The position numbers and the translations under genes are program-made. From Laburnicola sp. R22_1 (Eukaryota; Ascomycota; Dothideomycetes; Pleosporales; Didymosphaeriaceae), in contig JACONQ010000019.1 of NCBI GenBank assembly GCA_014281115.1, positions 1,674,001 to 1,738,000 on the forward strand: DNA of 64,000 nucleotides, in the 5' to 3' direction. A model generated the notes under the pieces. That model saw only the letters and a list, made by a program, of their open reading frames with translations. It was not told the origin of the DNA and did no database searches. This document shows, in pieces, positions 1 to 12,000 of this stretch (the first letter of the stretch is position 1; each line of letters begins with the position of its first letter).

Positions 1-1
1 T

Positions 2-883
2 ACATATTATCCGACAGGTTGTAAAGACGACGAAAAGCTCAAACAGCGGTTGTCTTTGCAACCATTCCTCAGAGGCACCGAGGACTTCCTCGATCCTCCA
101 AAATTCTCTAGCAACTGGACACCACCCAATGGGAGTCCACGTACCGGCGGAATGGCATCCGAGCTCATGCACTACTGGGCCTGCAACATACCGCAATCTT
201 TCGACCCCGAGAACCCCAGCCTCGAATCCTTGGCGTATTACCCGCTCAAAATCGTGGCAGCGGAGTGGGTGAAATACGTTGCGGTAATGCAGCATTGTAT
301 CAAACTGTACGAATACCACGGTGATCAGCTCCCCGAACTCGAGCAGTTCAATGCGGACCTCCGTGAACTTCAAGGCTGGCGCCGCCGCAGCATGGTCTCC
401 AAGCAGAAAGTCAGGTCCGTGATCCGGCAGCTAAAATGGCGCACTGCCTCCAGGGAAACAAGTTGCAGTGAAATTCAGTATCTCATTGAAGATTTCGAGA
501 TAATCAATAATGATATCAAGAATGCTGGAAGACTGCTGGAGAATACGCTGCCGGTGGTCACATCGCTCGTACAAATAATAGACGCACGGCGATCCTTTGT
601 GGAGACTACGAACATCAGCCGTTTGACAATTTTGGCTTTAATTTTCGTCCCGCTCAGCTTTGTATCCAGTTTGTTCAGTATGAACCAGAACAATGTGCCG
701 GGAGGACCAAACTTCTGGGTCTACTTCGCTGTGGCAGTGCCGCTTACGCTGGTGGTATTTCTCATTGCGAGACCGCCGATCGAAATGGTTTCGAAAGCTG
801 TCCAGTGGTTCAAAGGCCCTGAGGGGAAGAGGGTATCACGCAATGCTTCCAGAGTGGCCGGCAGAGATGTATCCGAAGCATGA
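2..883 (+). CDS. CorA-like Mg2+ transporter family protein, C-terminal part (5' end outside window)
   Basis: The frame is open to the left edge with no ATG, so the gene begins outside the window and 293 residues are visible. The last third has two hydrophobic segments, one around ISRLTILALIFVPLSFV and one around FWVYFAVAVPLTLVVFLIA. The short link between them starts FSMNQNN, in the place where CorA proteins carry GMN. The soluble part before the first membrane segment is helical with many charged residues, as in the CorA cytoplasmic funnel. Known family role: divalent cation (Mg2+) transport across the plasma membrane. Fungal CorA-like proteins often lack an exact GMN, so the ion carried is uncertain. 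The gene is convergent with the DUF2015 gene downstream. Confidence 0.72.
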   Translation, partial: TYYPTGCKDDEKLKQRLSLQPFLRGTEDFLDPPKFSSNWTPPNGSPRTGGMASELMHYWACNIPQSFDPENPSLESLAYYPLKIVAAEWVKYVAVMQHCIKLYEYHGDQLPELEQFNADLRELQGWRRRSMVSKQKVRSVIRQLKWRTASRETSCSEIQYLIEDFEIINNDIKNAGRLLENTLPVVTSLVQIIDARRSFVETTNISRLTILALIFVPLSFVSSLFSMNQNNVPGGPNFWVYFAVAVPLTLVVFLIARPPIEMVSKAVQWFKGPEGKRVSRNASRVAGRDVSEA

Positions 884-1266
884 GGTTGACTCGCAAGACG
901 ACGGATGCACAACAGGGAAAGCTCTTAGGTAATATCAGTATAATATTGACGGTGCCCAAATGGTCCATAGCGGAATAACGAGTCAACGAACGGATAGGAA
1001 AACCATATATGGAAGAGCAAGACCACATATGAAACTGAAAGCAGACATAAGAAACGCTAGAACTGTCGAAAAGGGAGAAGAAAATGAGAGCGGCATGAAC
1101 GTTTCCCCTTCGCTTCCCTATCCTTGAATATGCATAAACAAACCAGAACACCTGCTTCCAAGATGCGCAGCGCAAACCTAGTTCCCACGACAAAGGAAAG
1201 TACGATTAGAGCAGTAGTGGCGATTGCGAACCGAAGACCTAGAATCTCGCTCCCGACCTGCCCCGC
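884..1266. other. Intergenic, convergent 3' ends
   Basis: The stretch lies between the stop codons of two convergent genes and should hold both 3' untranslated regions. No convincing coding sequence was seen. Confidence 0.6.
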
Positions 1267-1686
1267 TCACGAGAAGCTGACAAACTTCGGATCCCGCGGC
1301 AGTCCGTCTGGCCCGATGTTGTTCTTCTTGAAGCGATCTTGCATGTACAGCTGCCGCGCCTCGTCGAAGTCTACACCCCGTCTTTTCATGATAGCTTGCA
1401 CCTCGCGCTTCGCTGCACCGTCCAGTCCTTGTCGCGAATCCCCGGCTTCCACGTTGGCGTTCAAGTCAAACGCAGAGGATGTCAGGCCGGCTTCTATGTC
1501 GTCGCGGAACGATGTCGGCAGGCGCGTGTAGAGGGGCTCGGGGATAGGGACACGGTGCATCCAATGGTGTCGGGTAAAGTACGCGACTGCCAACTATCAG
1601 CGACATGATTCGAGCGCGTGAAGAGAATACATACCGGTCCCAAGAACAAGTACAGCAAAGGTGAGAGAGTAGAAGACGTAGCCCAT
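1267..1686 (-). CDS. DUF2015 family small membrane protein
   Basis: Two exons: 1635-1686 and 1267-1586, giving 123 residues. The intron has donor GTATGT, a CTGAT branch-like site and acceptor GCAG, and joins in phase 1. Exon 1 encodes a hydrophobic N-terminus (MGYVFYSLTFAVLVLG) that probably anchors the protein. Exon 2 carries the conserved block RLPTSFRDDIEAGLTSSAF, then NVEAGDSRQGLD, and ends NNIGPDGLPRDPKFVSFS. I recognise this block as the fungal DUF2015 family, whose function is not known. The length fits the family. It is divergent from eL28, with 237 bases between the start codons. Confidence 0.8.
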
Positions 1687-1923
1687 GGTTGCGTTGTATT
1701 GAGGGTAGGTGATAGTTGGAGCCGTCAAGCCTCAAACGGAGGTATTGTGGCTGAGATCGTCGTCAGCTCACCGATGGCCCGTGCGGCCGGATATACAATA
1801 TTCCATCCCCGCGATGACGCCAGCCCGATGCGGACATACAAGCGAATTTCCGCTGCCACACCAAATCTACTCCTACAACTCGGACATCGACGCCGGCCTA
1901 TCCAACACTCGATAACCGCAGCA
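1687..1923. promoter_or_regulatory. Divergent promoter region, DUF2015 / eL28
   Basis: This 237-base interval separates two start codons that face away from each other, so it should contain both promoters. No clear TATA box was seen. Confidence 0.5.
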
Positions 1924-2643
1924 ATGGCCACTCTTTCTTCCGACCTGATCTGGGAAATCACCCGTGAGTGCGATCCGGAATAAAGAGCATGGATATGATA
2001 AAAGGAGAGCGAGGATTGACGAACGTGTAGGCGGCAGCAGCTCCACCCTCGTCAAGAGGACGCAGGCCGGCGGTGTCCAGTTCTCGCGCGACACCCTCAA
2101 CTTGAGGAACTCGTACTCACGCAAGGTGCGCTTCTATGACCCAAAACCACGGCCAATTGCTAATGTGCTCAGTATGAGGGTCTTGTCGACGACAAGGTAC
2201 GATCCGCGAATCGCCAACATCTTTCCGGCGTATTCGAGAGGTGCTAAACCCGAGACCTAGCTAATACTCATGGGATAGGCTATCGGTGTCCAGCCTGGTG
2301 AAGAGGGCGGCATCATCCTCCTAACTAAGAAGGCCGGCAAGGCTCACCAGCCCGCCTCACACCTCCAGGTGTCCTCCATCCCGGCCAGCCGCTCATCTCG
2401 CAAGTACGTTCGCCTCAGCGCAGGATTCATATACGAGTTGCTTGGGGGTGTTGGAGAACAAGGCTAAGCAAGCATAGGACCTACTCCACCATCGTCAAGT
2501 CGACCGCCAACCGCAACTACCGCACCGATCTCCGCAAGGACGCTGTTGCCCGCGCTTCGGCTATCCGCAGATCGCAAAAGCCCGTAAAGGAAAGCAAGGC
2601 CTCGAAGCCGAGGGGCGCAAAGGCTAAAGCCGCGGCTGCGTAA
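1924..2643 (+). CDS. 60S ribosomal protein eL28
   Basis: Five exons (1924-1963, 2031-2125, 2173-2196, 2279-2403, 2478-2643) give 149 residues. All introns are GT-AG and 47-82 bases long, and all joins keep frame. The start is MATLSSDLIWEITRG, then LVKRTQAGGVQFSRD, AIGVQPGEEGGIILLTKK and TYSTIVKSTANRNYRTDLR. The C-terminal tail is lysine- and alanine-rich. This matches eukaryotic eL28 from end to end. Role (family knowledge): a structural protein of the large cytosolic ribosomal subunit. The high intron density, including a 24-base exon, is common in fungal ribosomal protein genes. Confidence 0.92.
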
Positions 2644-3683
2644 AGCTAGATGAGTCAAAGGAACAGAGCGACGACGGAAAAGGAGTTCACTGCATAGGTT
2701 CATTCGGGTCTCGGAGCTGGTGAATGGATGCACGATTCAGCTGGGTCTGTTATGATAGAAAGACCAAACTAGCATGGGAATGAAATCAAATTCCACCCAA
2801 CCACCTTCCTGGTGTCATGAGCGCTGTACTGTTGTGCGTGCGCTTTATGGGACAAGACATCACTGACTCATATACGACAACGAACTTGACATAATGAAGG
2901 AGGTACCCTTGGGCTGGCAATCAGGATCGATTTCTACGCTAGTGCTCAGTGATATAGGTAGTTGGCAGCTTTGCTCCATTATCCCTGCTTTCCCTGTGCC
3001 TTCGCTGCAGCCTTTTTCGCTTTGCTCGCCGCTCCTAAGTCCATGAGATGTGTGCGTGAGTTGGTCCTTTATACTGTGGTTTGAGTCACATACATAGGTA
3101 GCTGCGTGCGTCAGTGCGATAGGTGACATAGAGCAAGCACGCACCACCAGAGCACTCGGAGTCATCATACTGGCCTCAGTCCTAGGTAGATGTCAACAGA
3201 TGCTTTAGAACCTGTGTGTAGTAGGAGCTCACATCGCGTCACATACCTTAGATACAGTGCACTGTATACCTAGGGAGTTGCACACTAACTATCTCCTCCA
3301 TACGTCACCCTGGTCTCCCTTGGTAGGTAATGCGGATATAGTAAGAGACCGATGAGCCGCATCCTGGAGTCACAGGAGGCTGGAAAGCAGATGCGTGAAT
3401 CAGATTGCAGTGCTAACTCTCTCGGCCGCCGTGATGAGCGCACAATCTTTTGCACTTCGTACTAATTGCAGTTCTATAGAATATCTATATCGAAAAGATA
3501 ACAAGGCTATTCTGAAGAAACTAATATTGAAACAAAGTCGCAGAGAAAGAGAGAGGCGGGGGTAGAGCGCGCTTTAGCTGCGGAGTCATGCCGAGGAGGA
3601 AGGAGTCATGGAATTGTACCACGGTCGGCAAATGGCGGCAAGTGCATCACTTCATCGCCTCGAACGTTTCTTTGGTCCTTTGT
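2644..3683. other. Intergenic, no gene recognised
   Basis: Only short unrelated open frames with no recognisable motif occur here. The first part is probably the eL28 3' untranslated region. No repeat or RNA gene was identified. Confidence 0.5.
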
Positions 3684-4053
3684 CTATTTCTCCAGGGTTG
3701 CGAAAAACTCGTCCGCTTTCCTGCGCGCAATAGAGCCACCCTCCTCAGAAGTTCCCGTAGTCCCATCGCCATTTTCCCCAGCGCACGCTTCCTCGTGCTC
3801 AAAGTCAGCATGTTCGCATTTCCCTCGCCATGCCGTCGCTGCATTGTTATGAACTCGGCTATCCAACACTGACCTTTGTCTCACCCTCGTCGTCGGTATC
3901 AAACAAGTCATCCTCTTGGCAATCCAGCTGGGCCCCTGTCTCAATCGACCCTTGTGTAGCAACTAAGTCGATGGAATTATCACAGTCCCGCCGTTGCGGG
4001 TTTCGATCATTGTCGGCAGGTAGCTGCTGTGCTGCAGGCTTGTTTGAAGACAT
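3684..4053 (-). CDS. Small acidic hypothetical protein
   Basis: Proposed exons 3885-4053 and 3684-3838 are joined across a 46-base intron (donor GTGAGA, acceptor ATGCAG, phase 1), giving 107 residues. The N-terminus is MSSNKPAAQQLPADND, followed by an acidic stretch EDDLFDTDDE at the exon junction. The C-terminal half is rich in Glu, Gly and Thr and ends RRKADEFFATLEK. No domain was recognised and no function is proposed. Support is the clean splice signals, the matching composition of both halves and a plausible start. A second donor 13 bases downstream (GTCAGT) would lead into another frame, so the exact end is not certain. Confidence 0.5.
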
Positions 4054-4670
4054 GGTGTGTCTCTGTGTCCGTGTGGTGAAGTGGGCTTTGAAAAAAAAAG
4101 GATAGGACGTAACGTGGTATGAGAAAACGAGGAAGAAAGAGAAGTTGCAACTTTTATACTTTTCAAGAGTCGTTCTTGTGGCTCACATCAATGGAAAACT
4201 GCACCTCATTTCACGTGTAATGTATTAAGAGTCACGTCGCAGAAGTATGATTACCCACGATGAGTAATCATGATATAGGTATATGGTCCAAGGGGATCGT
4301 AATGTTGACTCAACGTTCATATAGTGTATTAAAATACAGTGACCAGGCTCCCGTAGCGTGTGGGTAATAAGTCCTAGCATGCAGCAGGTCGTCCCGCCTT
4401 AAACCCGCATGTCCTAGCACGTCCTCATACGCCGGCCATTGTGTGGTCGATATAACATCCCGTATTCATTGGTGCACCGACGTAACTCAATAGATTGGCG
4501 TGGGTGATATTGGGCGACACAGGAAGGTCGTCTCCGCATGAACCTCGATAAGTAGATCTCCGGCGGTCGAGAACAGCAGTGTGCGATGAGCGAGGCTTCA
4601 CGACTGCCTTCCGACTCCGTGTTGAATATCCCAACTACAGGCTTTTTCATGGCCCTCGTGTCTCACCACC
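4054..4670. other. Intergenic, no gene recognised
   Basis: Upstream region of the small acidic protein gene and 3' side of the next minus-strand gene. It is AT-richer around 4150-4340. No gene or repeat was recognised. Confidence 0.45.
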
Positions 4671-5072
4671 TCACCACCTCGTCACCTCCTTCTCTTCCTT
4701 CTCTTCCTTCTCTCCCTTCTCTCCGTTCTCTTCCTTCTCTCTCTCCTTCCTCAACCCCTCTATCGCCTCCGGAAGTATCTGCCCCATCCCCTTCTCCTTC
4801 TGCTTCTTCTTCATCTTTTCCATCCTCTCCAGATACTCGGTCCCTCTCACCAAATTACTCACATAATCCCACCACCAATAGTGCACACCCGGCCCTATCT
4901 TGAACCCTGCCAGCATCTCCTGCTTCTCTTTTGCTTCAGACATCCAATAATAAGTCATGGCCACCTGCGCGCACGAGTACACGTAAACCAAGACTTCTAT
5001 CTGGTCCTGAAGTGGGAGTTTATCCAGTGCGAGACGGTGTGGGTAGAAGTATTTCCAGACGTGTCGGATCAT
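4671..5072 (-). CDS. Hypothetical protein with charged repetitive tail
   Basis: A 133-residue frame beginning MIRHVWKYFYPHRLALDK and containing YYWMSEAKEKQEM and HYWWWDYVSNL. The first 90 residues look like a real folded protein, rich in Trp and Tyr. The last 40 residues are Lys/Glu runs encoded by the pyrimidine tract at 4686-4750. No family was recognised. The frame stays open upstream to a stop at 5124-5126, and the sequence between that stop and the ATG has no AG acceptor. Another frame just upstream (5020-5274, starting MKCTPKFRSVHARG and reaching AIPDLVIPH) would read naturally into SHILASTMIRHVW if one base were missing near 5085-5095. A frameshift or assembly error in a longer gene is therefore possible. 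Confidence 0.4.
   Translation of the reverse strand: MIRHVWKYFYPHRLALDKLPLQDQIEVLVYVYSCAQVAMTYYWMSEAKEKQEMLAGFKIGPGVHYWWWDYVSNLVRGTEYLERMEKMKKKQKEKGMGQILPEAIEGLRKEREKEENGEKGEKEEKEEKEVTRW
4686..4750. repeat. Pyrimidine-rich CTTCTC-type tract
   Basis: Imperfect repeats of CTTCTCTTC units on the plus strand (purine on the minus strand). They encode the EKEEKEEK-type tail of the overlapping minus-strand frame. Such tracts are prone to slippage. Confidence 0.8.
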
Positions 5073-6033
5073 CGTGGACGCGAGGATGTGGGATAACGAG
5101 GTCGGGGATGGCGGGCGCGAGTGTCAATGGGTAGGTGTCGGTGGGTTGTTGGTCGTGTGAGGACGCGTTGAGCGGCTTGGCTGAGGAGATAGATTCTCGG
5201 AACGGAACAAGGATTTTCCGTGGTCGCCTTAGGCCCCTTGCATGTACTGATCTGAATTTGGGGGTGCATTTCACTGCAATCTTCCTAGCTACCTATCTAC
5301 CCCCCACAACATCTCAGCCCTCACCTCCTTACCACTCTCTAGCCCACCATTTACCACGCACCACCTACCCAATCCACCCCTCATTAACAAAAAAAAGGCA
5401 GTCAATCACAGCAAACAACAGAAGAAAAGAATCCTGTTATTTCATAATTTCTCATTCCATTCACCTCCACACCTCACAAAAGTATATATATATATATATA
5501 TATAATACAATCAATCATCCGCCAACGCCACGCCACCCTCGCCCAATCGATCAAACCAGGCACATCACACCCATGTCCAAAGACATTCCACTCCGCAAAG
5601 CCAAAAGAACCGCCACCAACGCAGCCCGCACAGCCAGCCAGCCAAACCACCCACCCACCCACCCACAAACACACGCCACCAAAAGCCAATAAAAAAACTC
5701 CAAAATGCACCACCCACCCACCCATCCATGCATTCATATACAGCGCCGGCCCCAGGGGCCTAAAAGCCTCATGCACAATTCCACTATACAAAGAACCCCC
5801 TCAAATCGGATATCTTCGTTGCTGAAAAATACAGCCAGATGGAGCAGACGCAAAACAGACCAAAAAAAAGGAGGCCGAAGGGCAAAATGTGCAAAAGGGT
5901 AAAATCTTCGTACATCGGATTGGTAATACAGCCTCACCACACGACCGATACATGAGTACATCTGGCCTTTGTATATGCGCATCGTGGAGCAATACACGGT
6001 AATCCGACTTTTCTCCGAGTGCTGTAACAGTGT
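5073..6033. other. Intergenic, low-complexity
   Basis: A stretch rich in C and A with CCACCCACC-type runs near 5640-5730 and a TA microsatellite. Long open frames here are compositional and were not accepted. It includes the 3' flank of the Snt1-like gene. Confidence 0.5.
5483..5504. repeat. (TA)11 microsatellite
   Basis: Eleven perfect TA units. Confidence 0.95.
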
Positions 6034-9000
6034 TCATCGCTGCCACCCATCGCGATGCCTGTTAGCCATATTGGCCCAGTCCATTCCGCCTGGGCCTTGA
6101 CCCGGACCCGGACCCGGTGTACCTCTCCGCTCTGGTCCTGGTGGTCCGGGCGCCGGCCCCCTGCCGAGCATCCTTTCCCGCTGCATCATCTGCGCATCGC
6201 GCTCCCTAAGCTCTTGTATTTCTCGCTCCCGACGCTGCGCAGCAAAGAACTCTTGGCGCTGCGCCTGCTCCTCGCGCAGGCGGTCTCTGAAGCGCTGCTC
6301 TTCTTGCCGGGAAGGGTCGCCGTAAAGAGGGTGGCTATCTCCTAAGGACGAACGAGGAGGATGCTGTAGAGGGGGTGGGCCGTTCTCGGAGCGCGAGATC
6401 GGTGTGTGAGAGCGTTGAGCCGTGTACGCTCGGTCTTGCGGAGGAGGTTGATAACGGACGTCCTGATGAGCGGGAGGAGGTGGGCCCGAGGAGCGCGACA
6501 TGAGAGCTTCACGCTCGCGGAGCAACGCATCGGCTCGATGAGACACCTCACGACTCATATCACGATCCGACGTGCGGGGATCAAAGTCTTGGTGCACTTC
6601 TCGCGGATCTCGCCGAAATTGGTCTGCCATGCTGGGAGCGCGCATATGCTGTCCTCCCGTGTGCTGTTCACTAGGTGTTTGGGGATTTGGATAGACCAAG
6701 CCTCCGTTATGTACCTGCGACTGCTCATTGCGGCCGTGCGAATCCCTCTGCGACCCCAAGTGGCTAGTATGAAGATGCGGGCTGGGCCGCATGCCCACTG
6801 GTCCCGAAGGTTGAGAACTTCCGCCAGGTGGATCCACTTGCGCATATGGATTGGGCTGGAGGTTTTGAGAGGTACCGGCTGATGCCTGTGCATGCTGCGT
6901 AGCAGTAGATGTATTCATTCCGTGCCGAGGCTGTTGCGCTGGTGGTCCACTCAGGCTGGGCGTTCGAGAATGCATATGCGGTGAATTGTTGTAAGCGGGA
7001 TGAGGCGGCGGCGACGGATTGTGCCGGGGATTGTTGTGCTGCGCCAGGAAAGCTCGGTGATTGCCAAGGAACACCCCTCTGTCACTGAAGTTAGGATTCA
7101 TACGAGGAGAATTATGACCTGGACCCTGTTGTGCTTGGTTATGTCCCGGGTATTGCCTTTGCCAATCCTCCCGTGGTAGTGGCCTTCCAGTAGGCGCTTG
7201 TTCCCTGGTAAGATCGACAACTTGCCGGCCTGGAACCTGAGACAACCCGGGCTGCGCCGCGTAGGAGTGACGAGCATACGGTGGCTGGGTTGTTGCTTCA
7301 CTATAATGATCGCGCCGCGACGATGAAGTTTGGGATGTAGCAGAAGGAGGAGGAGGTGCGATGGGTGTTTGCTGTTGCGGAGTAGGAGTGTGTGATGGAA
7401 TGTTCTGCTCAACGGGCTTCTTTCTTTTCGGCTCTTCAGGCTGATCGTCATTAAGCAGGAAATTCAAATTCGATCTTCTGACCTTTTCCACAGGGGCTTT
7501 CGATGCACTTGGCGCAGAAGCGGCCGATGCAGCTTGTGTAGCAGGCAAGGACGACGGTACATACACCTGTGGCTGCGTCGGTATTTGCATGGGCTGCTGA
7601 GGCTGAGGCGGTCCGGATTGGGCAATGGAATACCGTCGTGGTTCTTCCTTAACTGGAGGTGTTGCGAGCGCAGAACGCGACGGCACATGTTGAACCTGGG
7701 GTGTCGAATTCGGCGGTTGAACCGCATTTTCTGGCGTTGGTTGTTGAATGTGACGATGTTGGGGCGGAGGAGGATGGTTCTCAGGCGATCCGGCACCCAG
7801 GCCACTGCGCATCTGTGCCATGCCCGCTACCGGCGTCCCAAAGGGTCTCCCGTGATGGACCTCCCCTGAAGTATGGCGAGAAGGTCGGAATCGGTCTTGC
7901 TGCGGTTCCGCCCTGGATACATGCTCACGTTCTTGGTGAGAAGAAGTGCGAAACAACGGCGGGTGCGCCTGCATCTGGGCTTGGACCTGAGGCTGGAGGG
8001 GTCGCGAACTTGGTGGCACGTTCGATGATTGTGACGAAGGACGGTGCTCCATGCGTGGAGGAAACTCATCCGAGAAAAACCCGGCACGAGGGCCGGGGCG
8101 ACGGGGTTCTACTTGGGATAAGTGTTGCATGTGTTGACGAGCTGGAGGTGCTGGAGGGGATTGTTGTTGCTGTGGAATTGAAACAAGTGAAGACTCGGGC
8201 ATTGGAAAACCTGTCCCGGGAACTAGTGACTTGGTAGCCTGGGGCGCCTGCGCAATGTTGGAGAACCTGGAGGACGACAGCGAATTGGGAGGTGATGCCT
8301 TTGGAATAGCCATAGGAAGATTCGCAGCTGCCTCCGGCGTCGGAGCGAGAGTGCGAGGAGCAGTGGCCTGCGTGCTCTCATAGCGCCTTTTCGGAGCGGG
8401 TGTGGGAGCTGGAGGCAGCCCCATGTCATCCCCCCTCTCCCTTCTCTTGTCGGCTTCCTTGCCCAGTCTTTCCAATTCTGGGTACTGCCCGCTCTCTAGA
8501 GTGCGGAGGTAATAGTTCTTGACCATGACCGTCGTTTTAGTACCCATATGATTTGCAATTGCTCTAAAGTCAGTGCCAAAGTGTGCCACGTTCTTCTGGA
8601 AATCTGTTTGTTCAGTGACAGACCAATAGCTCGAAGGTCCCGGTCTGGCGCTTGGCGCTACCCTAGGCCTATCAATCATACCCATACCTCCGGCCGCTTG
8701 GTATTGTGGTTCAACTTGAAGAATCATTGGCTCTTCTTGCATGCCAGGTTGCAATGGTAAAGCCATGTCACTGACCCTGCCAAAATCGTCCTCCATTTTA
8801 ACACCCGATGTCTTGCGATCAAGCTTCATAGGAGACTCGACTGGTACAGCAGCAAGAGGTGGTCCTTTTGCCTTTCGCCCGCCCTTTTCCTTTGCGCCTT
8901 TGCCGCGCCGTCCGGTTTTCTCTTGAGTTCCGTCAGCATCTGTCTGCCTGCGAAGCCGTCCCATGGTTGGGATCGAACTTGTAGTATCCATCTCCGTTTC

Positions 9001-12000
9001 CGTCCTAAAAGTGGGTGCCGCTGACCGTCGTGGCCGTCCAGTTTCTGTAAGCGCCGGGGGCAGTCCGTCATCTCCCGACGGATCAGGCCGTTCCATGTTA
9101 GCAATAGCTCCACGACCACGACCAGCTCCGCCACCTCTAGTTTTTCGGGGTGCACCCCGTTTTCTAACTTTACCTTTGTATTCTTTGTTCCATTTCGTAG
9201 CATAGTAGTGATTGATGCAATCTTTGTACGTCCTGCTTGTTCCGACCTCCTTGTACAGAATCTCTGCCAACTTGCCCCACTTTTTCGCATACTGATCGCG
9301 ATACTGGTGCACCATGATTCGATGCTCTTCTTCGGTGAAATCGTCCTCTGGTGGTTCGTAATGGAATACGAAAATGCCCTGGCCAGGCTCCCGCTGGAAG
9401 TTTGTGTCAATAAATCTTCGCCGCTGTGCTTCATATGCTGTCAATGCAAGTGGCACATCTGCTTCCTTCTCTGGATCTGCCAATGATCTTCTCGGTTCCT
9501 TCTCTTGCTGTTCTCTTTCCAGTTCCGCTGTCCTCAATGACTCTTTCATTGCTTGCTCAAGGTCAAAATCAGTTGCCCAATGACTCGCGCGTCCTCGGCG
9601 CCCGGTCGCTGGTGGCGGGGCGTCTAATATAGGGCCCATCGCCGAGCTCTGGACATCGGGTGTTGTGACTTTTACGCTTGGCTCAGCGGATGCTGGCCGC
9701 TCCTGGTGATCAGCATCCTGGGACTCGTCCAATTCTCGAGCTTTCGCTCGCCATTGCCGGTATGCTGCAGCGTACTGTTCAAGAGCATCGTTGGTGTCTA
9801 GTTCCGGCTCTATACTCTTTCTCAATCTATTACGAATCGCAACCATGACGGAGTCGGACACGCGGGGACCTTCCAGCTCGGAGATGGGTGTTGGGGGCCC
9901 AGAACCGAGAAACGGAAGTGAGCTAAGATCAGGGGCATCATCAGATTCTTCTCCGGTGCCACGACGCAAACGAAGTGCTCTGGTTGCCGGGGCCAGCTGC
10001 TTAATTTCCTTATCTTCCATGCTCACGTCCTCGGCTTCTTCAGCCTGAGGCGTGGGGAGCTCATTCGCAATGCTCTCGGGAGGGGCCTCGACAGCGGGTT
10101 CTGGAGGACCTGCTAAGGTCATTTCTTCATCCACAGATTTCGGCTCTTCTCGTGGGAGATGATCCAACGTCAAGTTAGCAAGCAGTATGATCTCTTGTAA
10201 CGGCGTCGTAGCGCGTAAGTGTCGGGCGCTAAGGTCTATTCGTTTTGATTCGAGCAAAGCCTTCTCGCGATTGTATTTGGCTTCGGATTCTGCAAAGTCG
10301 TCTTCATCTAGATCGAGGTCATCATCTGAATCTTGTAGCACTTCAGGCGCGGAAGAAGTGGCCGAGATTGGCGGCTTTTCCGGGATTGAAGGAGCTTCGG
10401 TCATGGACACGTTCGAAAGACGTCTAGTCTCGATTGGTGTTGGCTTGGGTGATGCAGCTCTACCACGGTAGTCTCCAGATGCCCGTCGGTCGCGACTAAA
10501 ATGTGCCTCTGCAGGCGTTTTTACCATAGAGGGAGAATCTGATTTAGCCTTTTCGGGACGCTGCGACTCAGAGGCAGACGTGCTTGCCTCAAGCTTGGGT
10601 GCTTTGGGAGCTGTACCAAAAGTTCGATCGCGGTCTTCAGCAGCAAATTCTCGCTTCGCAGGAACAGTTGCCCTATTGTTCAAATTGAGCCCAGGTCTGA
10701 CCCATTGCATGCTCTTGGGTGTAGCCCCCAGAGGCATTCTTGGAGCCGAAAAGGCAGGGCGATCGGGAGGTGGATACATGGGCGGTCGGGCAGCCATTGG
10801 GTTTCCCCTATCAGCTTTGGGTCCTGTGGGAATATTTGCGGGTAGAGTCTTTGGCGATGTGTGATTCATCATCAGGGTAGTAGGACCACTTCCACTGCTG
10901 CTGCGAGAGCCCATAACTGGCTGTATCGCACTGGGAGATGCATCTCGCGTTGTGTTCATATAAGGAAGGCGAGCCGGCCTAGGGAAAGAAGGCGAAACAT
11001 TCGGTCTGAGTGCTCCTTGCGGCCCAGTGGGAGGTCTGATGCCTGCTGTAGGGCCTGTAGGTGGTGATGTCGCCGAAAACGGACCACTATTGGAAAAAGG
11101 AGCAGGAGGCCTCGTTTCTACGACTGTAGACGGCGGAACAGCATTAGGGGGTGCCGATGCGGTAGGAGGTAGCCGCGGCTCAACCCGTGAATGCTCCACC
11201 GGAGTTGGTCTACTGTCCTGCACCTGGTTCGCACCTTGGCTCTGAGTGTGTGCGTCAACGGGATGACGCTCCGGAACACGATCAGCTTTTGGCCCTGTCG
11301 GAGGTGCGGCGGACAGGCCAGCTGGTATGCTGGATTTGGGAGCTGCGGGAACAACCGGAGCTGTGGGGGCAGCAGTGTGAGTGAATGGCACAGTTGCTAG
11401 AGCCGTAGATGATATAGGCTTTGGTGGCGGAGGTGCGGCCGTAGTCTTAGCATCAAGCATTGGATTCCTCCAGACGTTGGAACCAAAGGCGGGTACTGCA
11501 GCAGGAGGAGACGATGCCCGCGGCGCGTAACGTTCTCTAGAAGCCTCTGCGCGGCTGGCTAAGAGATCATCCCGGCCAGATTCCCGCCTGCCGTCCTTGC
11601 TACTCAAAGGCTCTGTTGCGATCGAGGTACGTCTTGGGTAGGAATCCCCAGGCGGCCCAAGCCGATCAGCCGGTGAGTGGTGTGTTGAATGCGGCGCGGC
11701 TCCTGTGGGTGTAACGGGAACATGTCGCGAATCAATCGTCGCGCTCCCGCGGTGTGTATCCAACGCACGCGGCCCTGATTTCGCACCTGCTGGTCCGATG
11801 TATGAATCGTACTCCCTTGGCAAGAATCTTCGATCGTCGCGATCTCTCCTATCGAAATCTCGGTCACGCTCATCACGCAGTTCACGCTCCCGCCGGACAG
11901 GATCTCGAGAGCGACTGCGCGGGCGGTATGACCGGTCTGGCATGCGGTCACGTGCGTCATGATGCCGATCCCTGTCGTCTGCATACATAGGCCGACCACG

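Noticed and set aside
2860..3168. 102-codon minus-strand frame
   Set aside because: No recognisable motif, no splice partner and no promoter signal.
4686..4750. CRISPR-like or minisatellite array
   Set aside because: Only imperfect short CTTCTC units; no spacers.
5135..5692. 185-codon plus-strand frame
   Set aside because: It passes through a TA microsatellite and CCACCC runs and has no folded-protein character.
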